From Smallanthus sonchifolius (taxonomy: Eukaryota > Streptophyta > Magnoliopsida > Asterales > Asteraceae): DNA of 64,000 nucleotides. Below the pieces are notes generated by a model, which saw only the letters and a list, made by a program, of their open reading frames with translations, was not told where the DNA came from and did no database searches. Shown one piece after another: positions 24,544-36,887 of this stretch (position 1 is its first letter; every line of letters begins with the position of its first letter). The stretch lies in assembly GCA_023525975.1 (NCBI GenBank), contig CM042042.1:47379880-47443879 (forward strand), read 5' to 3'. Made by a program: the position numbers and the translations under genes.

Positions 24544-25016
24544 TAGGGGTGTTCAAAAAAATTCGAATCCGAAACCGAATTATCCGAAAATCCGAATCCG
24601 AATTAGGATATCCGAATTTTCGGATTCGGATTCGGATAGTGATTTTCGGATATTTCGGATAGTTCGGATATCCGAAATATTATATTTATATATTTTTTTA
24701 ATTTTTTTTATTATTTAAAAATAAGAAAATTTGAATCAAAACCCGATATATTATATTTATATATTTTTATATGTATATTTTCTAATGTTTTTTAAGGTTT
24801 TTAATTGTTTTTGTAATTTAAAAATATTATTTTTATACATTTTTTATTTTTTTTATATTTTCGGATATCCGTTTCACTATCCGAATCCGTATCCGAATTT
24901 TCGGATATCCGAAATTCGGATATCCGAAATTTCGGATTCGGATTCGGATAGTGAAATCCACTATCCGAAAATTTCGGATATCCGAATTTTCAGATATCCG
25001 ACTTTGAACACCCCTA
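24544..25016. mobile_element. hAT-type MITE built from TCGGATATCCGA motifs
   Basis: A 473-bp element is bounded by perfect CTATTAAG duplications (24536-24543 and 25017-25024). Ends are TAGGGGTGTTCAAA at the left and TTTGAACACCCCTA at the right, perfect complements. Both subterminal zones are arrays of TTCGGATATCCGAA and ATTCGGATTCGGAT variants, and the centre is AT-rich. No transposase is present. Confidence 0.92.
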
Positions 25017-25802
25017 CTATTAAGAGCAACACTAACAACTAGCAAACTTCTTTGGTGACATTTGCTATCGAAAATTCAACTTGACAAAAGAGTCACTTGA
25101 TGTGTTTTAACCCTCAAACGCAAGAATCACTAATTCTAAGGGTATCTGGTATACCACAGTGAGTGACATTCTCACATCGTCTCACACAAGAGGGTGTTCT
25201 CACACTACAACCAATCAAATGCCCATCTTTCACACAAGAAAACTCTCTTTTTTCTTTCTCCCGTGAGAATTTTTACGCCTACATCTCACATCTACCTTCA
25301 CGTCAAGAAGGGGGCGGTGTTCCACACCCTCTCATAGGGGGTATACCGGACACGCTAAGAGCTCTACCGAATAAAGTTTTATTCGGTATTTGTTTTAAAT
25401 AATCTGTTATTGAATTTTTGTTTTTCAAAATATATGAGTTTTAACTTTTTGTATTTGATTTAAATTTAACAATGATTATAATTTTGATGTAAGAATCAAA
25501 GCAATTTAAATTATTACTTTGAGTGTTATAGATTTAACATTAAAAATAAATAAAAAATCATAAAACATATATTTAATGAGGGGCATAATTTGAAATACAA
25601 GACGATTTATGTAACCGACTCTCTAATAAATATTTTAACTAAAATAAACCGCAATTCACGGCCGTAAAATAGGCCCCACACTGGGGCATAAGCACTTTGG
25701 ATTCCCCACAACTCACGTACTCGTGTTGACCAACCCTACAATCACATTCATCCACGTCAGCATACTAACTACGGTTTTTCTTTTTTCTTTTTATTTCCAA
25801 AA

Positions 25803-26576
25803 ATATATAAAAATAAAAAATAATTTGGCGGGCAGTCAGAATCATTTCAAATTGAGGATTTAAAAACCCTAGCAACCTCCATTTCCCCAATTTTCTCACT
25901 CTCTCTGCAGGTTCGTGTTCTTCGCTCTCTAATTTTTGTTCAATTTCACGTTTTGTGGATGATTTTTGATTACTCTGAGATGAATCGATTACTTGATTAG
26001 TTGATTTCTCCATCTGTCATGCACACGAACTTTGATTTTGATTTTGTTTTTCTGTATGTATCGATTGATTTTGTTTTGTTTTTCACCGGATTTACGGTGT
26101 TATGTGATGGTATGATGTGTAGTTTGTGCTCGTTCTGCGTTTAATTTTAGGTTTTTGACCTTTTTCGATTGCTGGTTATTGCTGCAGGTGAATTGATTAG
26201 CAGAGCGAGAGGATGAAGGCGAATGATGATGTCTGATGGTAATAGTTTTAATTTTTAGCAGAAGTTAAGTTCATGTTTATGGAATTATAGAGTTATAGAT
26301 CGTAGTCTGCAGTCTGGCTGTGTATCCGTACATGACGGTTATTCAGCTTGTAGTTAGTTGTATTGTGTCTGCTTTCAGCTTTGATTTTCCATTTTTAGAA
26401 TTAGATTTCTGTATTTGGTAATTGTGTGTTGATTTTGTTATTTACCTATTTTTGGAGATTATTGTAGGTTTAGAAACTAGGTTTTTGATTGATATCTGAT
26501 GTGATTACAATGGTTTAGGTACACTGGATGTGGCCTTTGGTTTAGATATTAGCAGAGGAAGCAAAGAGGAAATAGA
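25803..26576 (+). promoter_or_regulatory. Probable promoter and intron-containing 5' leader of the F-box gene
   Basis: A TATA-like ATATATAAAA lies at about 25803. A pyrimidine-rich start zone (CTCACTCTCTCTGCAGG near 25900) follows. A plausible leader intron runs from a GTAATAG donor near 26240 to a TTAGCAG acceptor near 26551, so the leader would be spliced before the ATG at 26577. Splicing here is inference only. Confidence 0.4.
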
Positions 26577-28119
26577 ATGGGCAAAGTGTCCCCTAAAGAG
26601 AAAGTGTCAAAGACTTCAAAGCAGAAGAAGCGCGCCCATGGTTCTAACAAGTATTTGAAGCCAGGTGCGCTTGCTCAGCTTCGTAACAGCAAGGCGTCAG
26701 CATCAAAGTCATGTACAGATATTGGGAGGAAGAAGGTTGATGTTATGGATGCAGAGAGTACGCAGGGCGTTGATCTGTTTCAGAATGAAAGTGGGACTGA
26801 CATACCTATAATTTTATCACCTGAAAAGTTCAGATATAATAATGTGGCTGGACCACTTGATGTGCACAAGGAGAATAATTTACAGAGAACACCTAAGACA
26901 CCACGGGATCCGTGTCCTCAAGGGGATGGATCTGATTATGAGTCCAGGCTTGAATCTCTCCCAATGGAGTTGCTGGTAATCCACATTTCATCCCTATTTT
27001 ATATTGATCGATAAATTAGTATAAGATTAATTTTTAATGCTTACTTGATGTGCAGATATAGGGTGTTTTGGCATCTGATGGCATTCATTGCACATATTTT
27101 TTAACAAATCTATTCAAAATCTCAAAAACAAATCTGTTTTTTTTTTTAACAAATCTATTCGCTGCACATATAATCAAATCGATGTAAACCATATAAAGTT
27201 TACATTTGCAACTGGTATGGACATTCTATAAAAGATTGTTAATGACCTAGAAAAGGAAAACATCAATCATAACCGTCGGATGATGAGATAAGATCTGTTT
27301 GTTGGTGGTAGCGATCAAATATGTGATTGTAACCGAAGTAATAGTGGCAAAAACAAGCAGTATGCTCACGCTCACCTGCTCTTTTTGGTCTATATTGTAT
27401 AAAACATGTTTGGTTGCATCAATATTCCATGCTGACCATCTAAAATATATGACTCATTTTCTGAAACTTGTGATTCAAGGTTAAGATACTTTGCCACCTA
27501 CAGCATGACCACCTGAGGGCTGTTTTTCATGTCTCTGAGAAAGTCAGAAAAGCTGTGAGTTTCTCTCTTTCATTTTTGTTTCTGTACATATTACCATCAT
27601 CCAACATTTACAAAAAAGCGAAATAAAAAAAACATGGTTTGCATATTCATTTCTTAGGTTGTGATTGCCCGCCAGTTCTATTTTAACTACACCACACCCG
27701 ATAAATCACGGCAAGAAATGTTATGCACAGCAACACCACTGCCTACCAAACACTGGCCTTTTGTGAGGTTAGCATCTCAATATTCTGTTTCTTTTAGGAA
27801 ACTTATCATTTTGTTCAATGATCTAATGACATAACTATCAATCTTTTATAGCAAGGGAGACGGTAAAAGCAAAGATTTTAAACTACCCGCCACTCCAAAA
27901 GCACCTAGGCATGGACCCCGTCCTCCTTCCCGCCTAAAGTTAACTGAAATGCGCCAGATTGCAGCTGTTTTGTTTCAAGAATCAGCATTTCCTCCTAGCT
28001 ACATCGTTCCGTCTTTGATACCAAAACCAATATGCAAATCGTTTGCTTCCAACCGCGTGTTGTTCTATGATGAAGAGCTTGAGCTTTGCCAGGCTGTTGC
28101 TCAGAATAAACTTCTTTAG
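26577..28119 (+). CDS. FBS4: F-box protein similar to Arabidopsis At4g35930 (FBS4), four coding exons, 283 aa
   Basis: Probable substrate-recruiting subunit of an SCF ubiquitin ligase (family role of F-box proteins; its target is unknown). Exons 26577-26975, 27480-27554, 27658-27767 and 27852-28119 join in phase to 284 codons including TAG, with GT-AG borders. The N-terminus is basic (MGKVSPKEKVSK, KYLKPGALAQLR), as I recall for At4g35930. The F-box spans about residues 124-165 (LESLPMELLVKILCHL across the exon 1/2 border, then LRAVFHVSEKVRKA). The C-terminal third is Pro/Lys-rich with LTEMRQIAAVLFQES and no Kelch or LRR repeats. FBS-family F-box proteins place the F-box in a small non-repeat protein, consistent with this one. 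The match to FBS4 specifically is from memory. Confidence 0.88.
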
Positions 28120-30136
28120 TCGTCATTTCAGTCCTCCTTTTGTACAGTGGTAAACCCCTCCTTCAGTTTAATGTTTTTTAGGTTGGTACTATTAGTGGGT
28201 AGGTAGAGTAAGATGGTGCAATTTTGAAAATCCAATGGGGCAGTCATCAGCTTGATGAGTGGTAGAATACTATGGTTGATAATCAAATAATATGTTAATT
28301 GTTGAATGTTATGTTTTGTACATATTGTGAGAACAATTTCATTAAGGAGTTGGGTTGTTTTTTTTTATCACAAATAATACTATAGTTTGGTGTTTTTCAA
28401 GATGCTTTGAACTTTTACGCTCTATAGTTTGATCTGTCAAATTGCATTTATGTCCGGACCTACAGGTAAAACACCGGTGTCGTGTGATACCAGTAGATTT
28501 TTTGACGTGTTATATAACTTTTGAGTGACATTGATTCATCAAGCTATGAATCGTCAAGAGGTCGGTTTAAGTGTTTAACAAATATAACTATGTGGTTTGG
28601 TGTTTTATCATATGTTCAATTTTTTTTACAAATCATACTACACAAGATATAAAATTCAATAATTAAATATCAAGTTTTACACCAACTCTTACAGTAATTA
28701 TATTTAAAAATAAATTAAGCAAATTACATTGTTTAAAGCAAATTACATTGTTTAAGCAAATATAACTAATATAGTTCAACTGGATTCGGGAAAATAAATT
28801 TGAGAGTAAATTGTACATGAAATGGTAGTTCATTGAAGAGCTAAACATGATGAAAGTGACGCGGAGCTTGTGTGGCTCACAAGTATACTTAATATACATG
28901 GGGACATTTATCACACCAACAACCATTCATCACTTTCCCACCTCTTTGGAAAGGAAGTCATCCATTTGTTGGACACTTTGACTTTAGCAATAAAGGTGAT
29001 GTGGCTTGTTTTCAAAATGATTTAAAGGGAAAAAATACAACCGAAAACTCTATTTTATTTATTTTAAATCGAAGCAAATCAGAACACCCTTTTTATCTGA
29101 TCAAAGACGGCGAAAAGGGATGTTGGCCGGCAATTCCTCGTATTTGGTGAGTGCACGTGGCTTCGTTTAACGCCAAAAATAGATGAATGTTAGTGTAAAG
29201 GATGAAATATGTAAACAAGTATAAACATAATTTACAAGTTCTGGTATTACCTTAGTTTAGCGACAATCTGAAAAGTGGTATAAATATAAAGGACGAAAGG
29301 TGTAATTTGTTATTTTAACAACGACAAAAAAACGATTTTGCCCTCGCGTGAGTGGCACGTGACCACATTTAAAATCTGAAGTTGACGGATGTTAGTTCAA
29401 AGGATGAAACGTGCAAACTTTTATAAACATAAAGGACACAATCTGTAATTTCCTTAGTTAAATGACGTAAAACTGAAATTTGTTTAATATTTAAAGGACA
29501 TAAAATGTAATTTTTTTTAATTATAATAGTTTTTGAAACTAATGTATTTTTTTGTTTTCTAAAAATGTAGTAGATGATCATTAGGCCATCTGTAGTGGTT
29601 TCACGCATACCATGTTACTGTTACATCCGTATTGGTTTCACGCCCCTTATTAATGAGTGATTTTTTTTCATTTTGTTAGTTTTTATAAACAATTGATATT
29701 TATTTTTTTTAAAACATATATTTATTAGTTGAAATGTCGATCCAAACATGTTAAAAACCACTTACATGATGAAAAATAGTGTTTTTGAAAACAGCTCCGT
29801 TTTCGTTAAAATTTATACCTGGATGTTCAGAAAAATAAAATAAACAAACACGTGTATTTCGTTTTTTTTTAATAATTACCGAGCATTAGTTATTTGAGAA
29901 AAACCAAATTAAATCCTAAACTAAATATTTAATTAAAAAAAGAAAAAGAAATAATGAGGTGAATATTTTGATTGGAAGAGTTAAGAGTGTGTAGTGCTAC
30001 TTGCCGGTGAATGTATAAAGGAAAAAAAATTCATATCAGATAAACACATTTTTAAAAAACTTATATCGAAATTTAATAAAAAAAAAACTGAATAAAATCT
30101 ATATTTAGATTTATATTAAGTTTGAAATGTTATAAA

Positions 30137-30180
30137 CTAGAAATTAAAACCCGCGCTTCGCTGCGGGGACGTATTGTATA
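30137..30180 (-). mobile_element. Helitron 3' terminus (minus orientation)
   Basis: Read on the minus strand, a CCCGC...GCGGG hairpin is followed by TTTTAATTT and CTAG at the very end, with an A at 30136 on the plus strand (the expected A/T insertion site). This is the Helitron 3' signature of a hairpin just before CTRR. The matching 5' TC end was not located, so only the terminus is annotated. Confidence 0.55.
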
Positions 30181-30324
30181 ATAAATCAAAATGTTCACAC
30201 GTACAAAAAGAAACAAAAAAAAACACATATTGTATACTAAATGAAAGCGTTAAAATGTAAGAAAGGAAGAAAATAAAAATAAAAACTGGATAAAAAAATA
30301 AAAAAAGGAAGAAAAAACCAGTAC

Positions 30325-30415
30325 ACCCAGGAGTCGAATCCGTGTGGAGAAGGGGGATTGGGATGCCTTAGTGGGCACACTAACCAACTCTACTAGCAAT
30401 GGCTCTTAGTATTTA
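30325..30415 (-). repeat. tRNA-like remnant, possibly SINE-derived
   Basis: On the minus strand a box A-like TAGTAGAGTTGGTTAGTG is followed about 45 bp later by a box B-like GGATTCGACTCC. The spacing is plausible for a pol III internal promoter, but the arms do not fold as a functional tRNA by eye. Confidence 0.4.
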
Positions 30416-30979
30416 TTGAAGAAAAAAGTTTAAATACACAAACAAAAACGTGAGAATATGAAAAAAATCCAGTTAAAAGTCCACATGTGGCGTTGCCGCC
30501 CAAGGCAACCAACCACAAGCAGTTACCGTAGACATGTGAGGGAAACTCACTTCCAAATTTCAAATGTAGAGTTAGTAATTATTAGAGAAAAGCTGAATTA
30601 GATCTTAAATGAATAAAAAAAATAAAATAAAAGAACTCTCATTTCAATTTCTGTGAGCTGGGTAGGAACTAGTAACTAAACTTTAAAAAAACCAAAATAA
30701 ATTACATTAATTTTAAAAATTATTTTATAGAGTAGTATAATTATATAAAAAAGCTCTGATTTAAATGGTTTGGTAATATTTTTAATCCTACTTACAGAAG
30801 TCCTTACACACACATCTAATCTTTTTGAGCCAATATAACTTTCATTGAAAACCAAATTTGGCCAAACCACATGATCAGTACATCATCATCTTCAAATACT
30901 TAAAAAGATCAAAATACAAACCAATGAACAAACATGATAATGAATCCAAGATAAATGTTTTATTTATTTATCTTCTTGA

Positions 30980-33404
30980 TCACAATATCGCGCACGCCTT
31001 TTGACCCTTTCCTCCTTTCTTTTTCTTTCCCTTTGGAGGCTGCAGAACAACTTTAATGGCGGCATCAAAAACTTGCTTCACATTCTACAAGAAAACGAAG
31101 ACCCTCTTTAACATAAAAGATCTTCTAACTAAAGAAACATAGCAAGATTAAACTTACCAACTGTGTTTTTGAACTACATTCAACATACTCAGGAGCTTCA
31201 ATAGTCTTCTTTAATTCTTCTCCCTGTAAAAAGCCGCAAGATTTATTACAGGTGGGAAAACGGGTCAAAATTTTGATACTGGTCGACCCATTCGTAAGTT
31301 AATGGGTTGAAAACTGAGTATGAGTTTAGCACCTGAGCATTAGTAATGGGAGTTGCCCCAGGGTGATCTACAAAGAATTGATTGTCATCCCGAAGATCTA
31401 CGATCCATTAAAATTCGACTTTGTTAAATATAGATACTTTTGAAAAATATCTCATTATAAGTAAAAAATATAAAAATAATAAGAAAAAAGAAAAAAAAAT
31501 CAATCTTGTATACCAAAATCTACCCAATCCCAATGATAAAACTTAGTTTTAAAAGGCGTGCCTTAGGCGTGAAGCACTTAGGAAAACGCACAAGGGGCTT
31601 GAGGCCACGCCGCATATATTTCTTGTCGAAATTGGTCAGGGTTTGTAGGAGGCTTATATGTAAAAAAGGTTTACTTGGTAAAAATGTTTGTGTAAAACAG
31701 ACGATAGAGACGCAACTTCTAGTTATAAATAAAGTTTATTTTGTTGTACATTAGAGAAACACCTAGTTTACATGATACTCGTGCCTCGCGGCCTCGGCTT
31801 TTGCTTTTGGGACCTAAATGCCTCGGAGTGCCTCACGCTTTTTAAAACCAAGAAATCAAATTAAATTTGGTGATGGGTAAAGTTGACTTTACGATTTGCC
31901 ATTTTAGCTTCATGAATCATGTCTCATAATCCAAATAACAGATTAATATTAACAGGAATGAAGATTTTATGGCTGAAAAAAGAATGATTGTCAAATAACT
32001 CACCAAGTTTCGTCCCAACAAGAACGATTGGGACACCAGGGGCATAATGCTTCAATTCTGGAATCCACTGCGAACACGAATAACCAAAAGAACATGACAA
32101 CTTTAAGTCCAAAATCATTAGTCATTTTAGTAACTACATAAAGATTTTTAAAAAAATATAAGAATTTCACCTTCTTGGAGACGTTTTCATAGCTGGCCTT
32201 GCTAATTAGAGAGAATGCCAAAATGAAAACATCGGCCCCACGATAACTCAACGGTCTTAATCTGTTATAATCCTCCTGTCCTGTTTCATAGAACACATGA
32301 TCAATGAATGAATCAAACAGATATTATGAAGGTAATTAATACGCATTTTCAGAAGGTTACCAGCAGTGTCCCATAAGCCTAGATTAACTGTGCTGCCATT
32401 GACCACCACATTAGCACTGAAATTATCAAATACCGTTGGGACATAATCCTGTTTAAACCACAATCAATGATAAAAATGATTTTTACATCATTATATTGGA
32501 TATTCTTTAAAAAAAGATGATAAAAATGTATGAATTAAAGAATTAAAATCTTTAGTTAATAAAACCAAAAACATGAAAAATTCAATCTTACATCAAATTG
32601 AAACCCAAAAAGAATGTGATCATAATGCTACATCCTCTCATAAACTATACAAAATCGACCAAAAGAGCATTTAAATCTTTAATCAACAACACCAAGAACA
32701 AGTGAAAAAAGATAAAATTCAAGAGAAAATATCTTTATCCAGAAACCTAAAACCAAATTGGATACCCAAAAAGAATGTCATCATACAAATTTTCATTTTT
32801 CATAAATAAGAAAACTCAGACAAATTCATCATCATCAAGAAAATGTTAATCCCAATTGGATACCAAAATAGCATAATTTGTTTTAACAATCAAATCAACA
32901 AGAAAAACACAAAATTAAGGAAAATTAAGCATCTTTATCAAGAAAATCAATCATAAAGATCATACCCATTTTCAAATTAAACAAGAATCAATCAAAAAGA
33001 CCACTGAAATCTTTACCCAACAAAATCAAGAACAATAATAAGAACAAAACCATCACATTCATCAACATTAACTTCAATAAAATCAATCATAATCCATAAA
33101 AAAATGTTTTAACAATTAAATCAAGAACAAGAAAACCACAAAATCCAGGCAAAGTAAGCATCTTTATCAAGAAAAGCAATCATAAAGATCATACCCATTT
33201 TCAAATTAAACAATAATCAATAAAAAAGACCATTGACCCTTTACCCAACACAATCAAGAACAATAAAATGAATCATAACCCATGAAACAAAAGGGGAATA
33301 ATCACCGTGGGGAAGGTGTTGCTGGTGTAAGAAATCAACAGACATGTCTTTCCAACAGCCCCATCACCAACCGTCACACACTTTATGAACCTTGATGCAC
33401 TCAT
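30980..33404 (-). CDS. ROP: Type-I ROP/RAC small GTPase, seven coding exons, 198 aa
   Basis: A plant Rho-family GTP-binding switch for cell polarity, cytoskeleton and defence signalling at the plasma membrane (family knowledge). Exons on the minus strand: 33404-33306, 32448-32361, 32280-32171, 32067-32004, 31397-31333, 31223-31158 and 31084-30980. All are GT-AG and sum to 199 codons including TGA. Visible motifs: P-loop GDGAVGKT (13-20), effector region YVPTVFDNF (35-43), WDTAGQE (59-65), TKLD (118-121), the SSKT nucleotide-binding loop in exon 6, a polybasic GKKKKGGKG stretch and a terminal CAIL, which predicts prenylation by a CaaL-type signal. Length and all catalytic positions are intact. 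Intron 1 holds a tandem duplication and intron 4 an AGGCGTG-type repeat. Assignment to a particular ROP is not safe from sequence alone; ARAC6/ROP5 is favoured by gene order. Confidence 0.95.
31535..31855. repeat. AGGCGTG / GCCTCG-rich repeat in ROP intron 4
   Basis: The ends are near-complementary (GTTTTAAAAGGCGTG at the left, CACGCTTTTTAAAAC at the right). The interior carries GCCTTAGGCGTGAAGC and GCCTCGCGGCCTCGGC. It resembles the interior of the MITE in LARP1 intron 4, but no target-site duplication was found. Confidence 0.5.
32880..33268. repeat. Two-copy duplication (about 231-bp period) in ROP intron 1
   Basis: The segment with AAGCATCTTTATCAAGAAAA, CATAAAGATCATACCC and CAAGAACAATAA occurs near 32925 and again near 33157. 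Differences between copies are few. Confidence 0.8.
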
Positions 33405-33783
33405 ATTTCTTCAGATCTTCTTCTACACCCAGAAGACCTGATCACCCAATAATTCAGTTATAGCCCCTTTTTTCCTCCCCTTTGACAAATTTCCCCCTTT
33501 TTTGTTTGAAAAATTGGATGAAAGTTTGGAGCTTTTTGCACCCAAGAACAAACCCTAGTGAAAGTAGGCAAAAATGGAAAATTGTATGATTGAAAGGGCC
33601 ATTTTTTTTGGTTGGTGATTGAAAGAGATGAGAGAGCCTTTGTTTTACCGGGAAACAATGCAGTTGAATCGTTCGGTGGGTGAAAGAGATTCACACACAC
33701 AATGACAGATTTCTAGATTTTATAAAGTTGAAGAAAATTGGGTTTAGTTTTTGATGTAATTGCACAATGTGTGGCACTTCATT

Positions 33784-33792
33784 TAAATACAA
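33784..33792 (-). promoter_or_regulatory. TATA-like site upstream of the ROP gene
   Basis: On the minus strand the sequence reads GTATTTAAATG about 380 bp before the ATG at 33404. This is a plausible core promoter position if the 5' UTR is about 350 bp, but weak on sequence alone. Confidence 0.3.
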
Positions 33793-33899
33793 TTGTGTGA
33801 TAAAAAGATGCATATTTGTAGGTCACCAAATAACATTTAAAATATTATTGGTAATTTTTTTTAACATGATTCCTAATGATATCATCTTGCATCATAATA

Positions 33900-34100
33900 A
33901 TCATATATTGATATGTTTGTGATAAGTAGAGGAACCCAAAGTGTAATTGTCAATAGTCAAGGGGGTCGATGTAACTTTCAGTCTTTACCTTATGAACCCT
34001 GCACTTAAACGAATTGGTTAATGAAACGAACTATCGAGAATTTAACCTATTTATTCTCCTTCTCTTCATTTTTAGTTGTTATTACCGGTATCAGAGCCAA
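33900..34100 (+). mobile_element. Possible LTR end with a tRNA-Met-type primer-binding site
   Basis: GGTATCAGAGCCAA at about 34089 matches the tRNA-Met primer-binding core used by many plant LTR elements, and the preceding ~180 bp resembles an LTR U5. The junction lacks a clear CA end, and no gag follows, so this is at best a decayed fragment. Confidence 0.35.
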
Positions 34101-34109
34101 ATTCGGAGT

Positions 34110-35003
34110 GGTGACCCGGAGGAAATCAGCCGTGACCAACGTGGTCGTGCCCAACGAGGACGTTGGTCCTTAAGGAGGGTCGACTGTTATATACTGAAAC
34201 CATTGCAAGGTATGAGACATGCCCACATCTGGTGTATGTGTAATAAATGTGATGTTTATAGACCAAGTAGGCTCAATCACTCAACAGACTAGTCTTTTGA
34301 GACGAGTTTCTAATCTTGGTATGTAACATATATGGTGTGGATACCTACTTCTACTTTGTATATTAGTATTATGTATTCTCTTTTTACTTAAATTGTCATT
34401 TGAAGTTCTAGCTCTTTTATTCTTAAAAATTTTAAACATCACTGATATCTTATGTCATTTTGAATGTTCATATTCATCATATTGCAATTGATCTTTCTCT
34501 ATTGTAACTCTGAATTTGACCTTAGAGTTATATCATATGCGATATGATTTGATTGTCTTGTACTCGCTATCAAATGTTCCCTATATGACATTACACATTA
34601 TCGTTGAGGTTTGATTATACACCTTTAGGAGTTGGTGTACTTGATAAGAAACTATAATCTCTCTTTAATCTAGTATAGCGTGTTGACACCATGTCTCACT
34701 AATATGTTAGTGATCATCACTTCATCTCACATATATAATAGTGATTACCAACTCTTTTCACTAATATGATACTAACATTCAGTGGCGAAGCTTGAAGAAA
34801 ATCACAGGGGAGGTCGGGATTTTTTTTCTTATCAGGGGGCCAGAACTATAAAATTTTCGGCCGAATACGTATAAATTAACACTACTGAGCGAAAAATCGG
34901 CCACACACTTATCACAATACATAAATAAAGGAAAACAATAAATTACAGGTACAATTACAACTGAAAAATAAACAAAATACAAAGATGGAGTAGAATTAGA
35001 AAG
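34110..35003. other. Spacer with decayed transposon sequence
   Basis: No gene is visible. CAGTGGCGAAGCTTGAAG near 34782 resembles the CAGTGGCGGATCTAGG sequence at 42982, a common terminal motif of decayed plant DNA elements. The opposite ends were not identified. Confidence 0.4.
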
Positions 35004-35008
35004 ATGTG

Positions 35009-36434
35009 TGTAACACCCCAAAAATTTCCTAAGAAATAAGGGACTAAACTTGTCAAGTTTCATAGTTGAAGGGTAGATATATAAATAAATAAAGTCCAGG
35101 GACTTAAAATGAAAATTCTGAAAAGCAAAGGGATAGCGGACCGCTACCCAAGACCTTAGCGGTCCGCTATGTGTTGGCTAAGGAAACCCTCGGGAAATGA
35201 CACGTGTCCTATGACTCACCGATTGGAATTTGACGCGTGGAAGGGGTCACGGACCGCTAAGTCACGGACCGCTAAGCCTGACCATAACGGTCCGCTACGT
35301 ATGCCCCAATCTAATTACACCCACAAAGGGTGGCGGACCGCTACCACCTAGTGTAACGGTCCGCTACGGGTCCCACATTTACCCTATAAATAGATTTACC
35401 CTATAAATAGATGGTCTATCTCAGACCATTTCACACACTAACACACCTTCTCAAAACACACACACACACACTCTGATTCTCTGATCCCAAGCCCCGGTTC
35501 ACGTACGAGAGTCCGGTTTCTAAGCATTCGGCTTCAAACTTCCATAGATAGTGTTGAGGTAAGGTTCCAACCTCCCATTAAGCTTTGAATATGAACCATT
35601 AAACTAGGATTATGTTATCAAGTAATGTTATGAATATCTAGGAACTCTGCCCGAGGTGATTGTCACATTACTGATTATTAAGAAGAAATACTATCGAGAT
35701 GAGTTCTTAAACTGTGATGCATGAACCCTTTCATGACCTTGTCTGGCATGATTGATTTATGAAACATTTTGAGTATCTTGAAACAATTGTACCGATTGTT
35801 TATATATAACGTATTTTAAGTGCTTATTGTATTTCACTTGCCCGTGGAACGACATGTTGGACGGGACCCGTGGAACGATCTTTGGTTATATATATACTGA
35901 TGATTGTTCATAGTTATCTATGAATTTGGGGGTGGAACCCCATGGATGTGTTCAAAATACTTTGGCGGGTCATTTTAATAAACTATTTTAGTTTATGAAT
36001 TCACCAGCTTTATGCTGACCCATGTTTTATCAAATGTTTTTTACCGCATCACAGGTAGCCATTAGGCAGGGCATTCCAAGACTAGAATGATTGATGAACG
36101 ATCCAGATGATGGGCATGCCAGGAACTATAAGTCCCGAATGATATGTTCCTTGTTAGGGACAAGTGATGTAACTTTTATTGATCATGTTGTAAACAATCT
36201 TTTGATATTAATAGAAGTTATAATTTAGTCTTCCGCTGTGTGTTTTTTATATCAAACGTCACGGTAACTAGAAGGCAACCTTCTTACTAGTATGTAGTTA
36301 TCTGACAAACGGAATGTTCTGCCTAGGAAAGAGCGGTGTATAAATCTCTCCTAGACCCGTCGCTCTTACCTGGAAACATATCTGTTAGAGGTACTACTAT
36401 AGTTAGATAACTGTCATGTGTTACGGGTGTGACA
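35009..36434 (+). mobile_element. Solo LTR, 1426 bp, with perfect target-site duplication
   Basis: The LTR starts TGTAACACCCC and ends GGGTGTGACA. It is flanked on both sides by ATGTG (35004-35008 and 36435-36439). It holds a duplicated promoter-like block TTTACCCTATAAATAGAT (about 35379-35412) and seven copies of a GCGGACCGCTA / GCGGTCCGCTA motif (35133-35370). No internal region remains, so this is a solo LTR. The TGTAAC...GTGTGACA ends resemble chromovirus LTRs. Confidence 0.88.
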
Positions 36435-36460
36435 ATGTGATTGGGGATTCGTACTCAATA

Positions 36461-36887
36461 TCTATACTATATAATAAATAAAGGTTTTTCCATGCCACGT
36501 GTCGCTTCCACTTTGATTCTCATCATTTTTTTCGCCCCTCCCTCTCTTATTAAATGCACATTCATCTTTTAATAATAATATATATTTAAAGAAAATATTA
36601 ATTATACTAATTAAATACATTTATTTTAAATTATCACTTATGAAACTTTAAAATCTAATTATATAACTTTTATTTTCAATCAAATAATAAATGAAAATCA
36701 AATTACATTAAATAGTACTTAATGTATTTTCGAAACTCAATTATATATTAGTTTTTACATATTTTGAGTTTTGCTTTCTATCCTTAGTATATGATACATT
36801 TTTACGCATTTAAATATATACATAAATATTTAAAAATTTATTTATTAATATTTTTCATCCTGTATGGATACACGGGATCTAAACTAG
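36461..36887 (+). mobile_element. Non-autonomous Helitron, copy 1
   Basis: A 427-bp element starts TCTATACTATATAATAAATA and ends with an imperfect CCTGTAT...ATACACGGG hairpin, ATCTAAA and CTAG. It is inserted exactly between A and T (36460/36888). A CCACGTGTCGC G-box-like segment lies about 35 bp from the 5' end. No coding capacity. Confidence 0.85.

Larger units (their letters stand above)
28130..30970. other. Intergenic DNA between the F-box and ROP genes
   Basis: The two genes converge here. Two related segments (about 29150-29240 and 29340-29450) share TTAG-T-AAAGGATGAAA and GTATAAACATAA-like text, suggesting fragments of one old repeat. A Helitron 3' end and a tRNA-like remnant lie at 30137 and 30325. 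No further gene was recognised. Confidence 0.5.
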
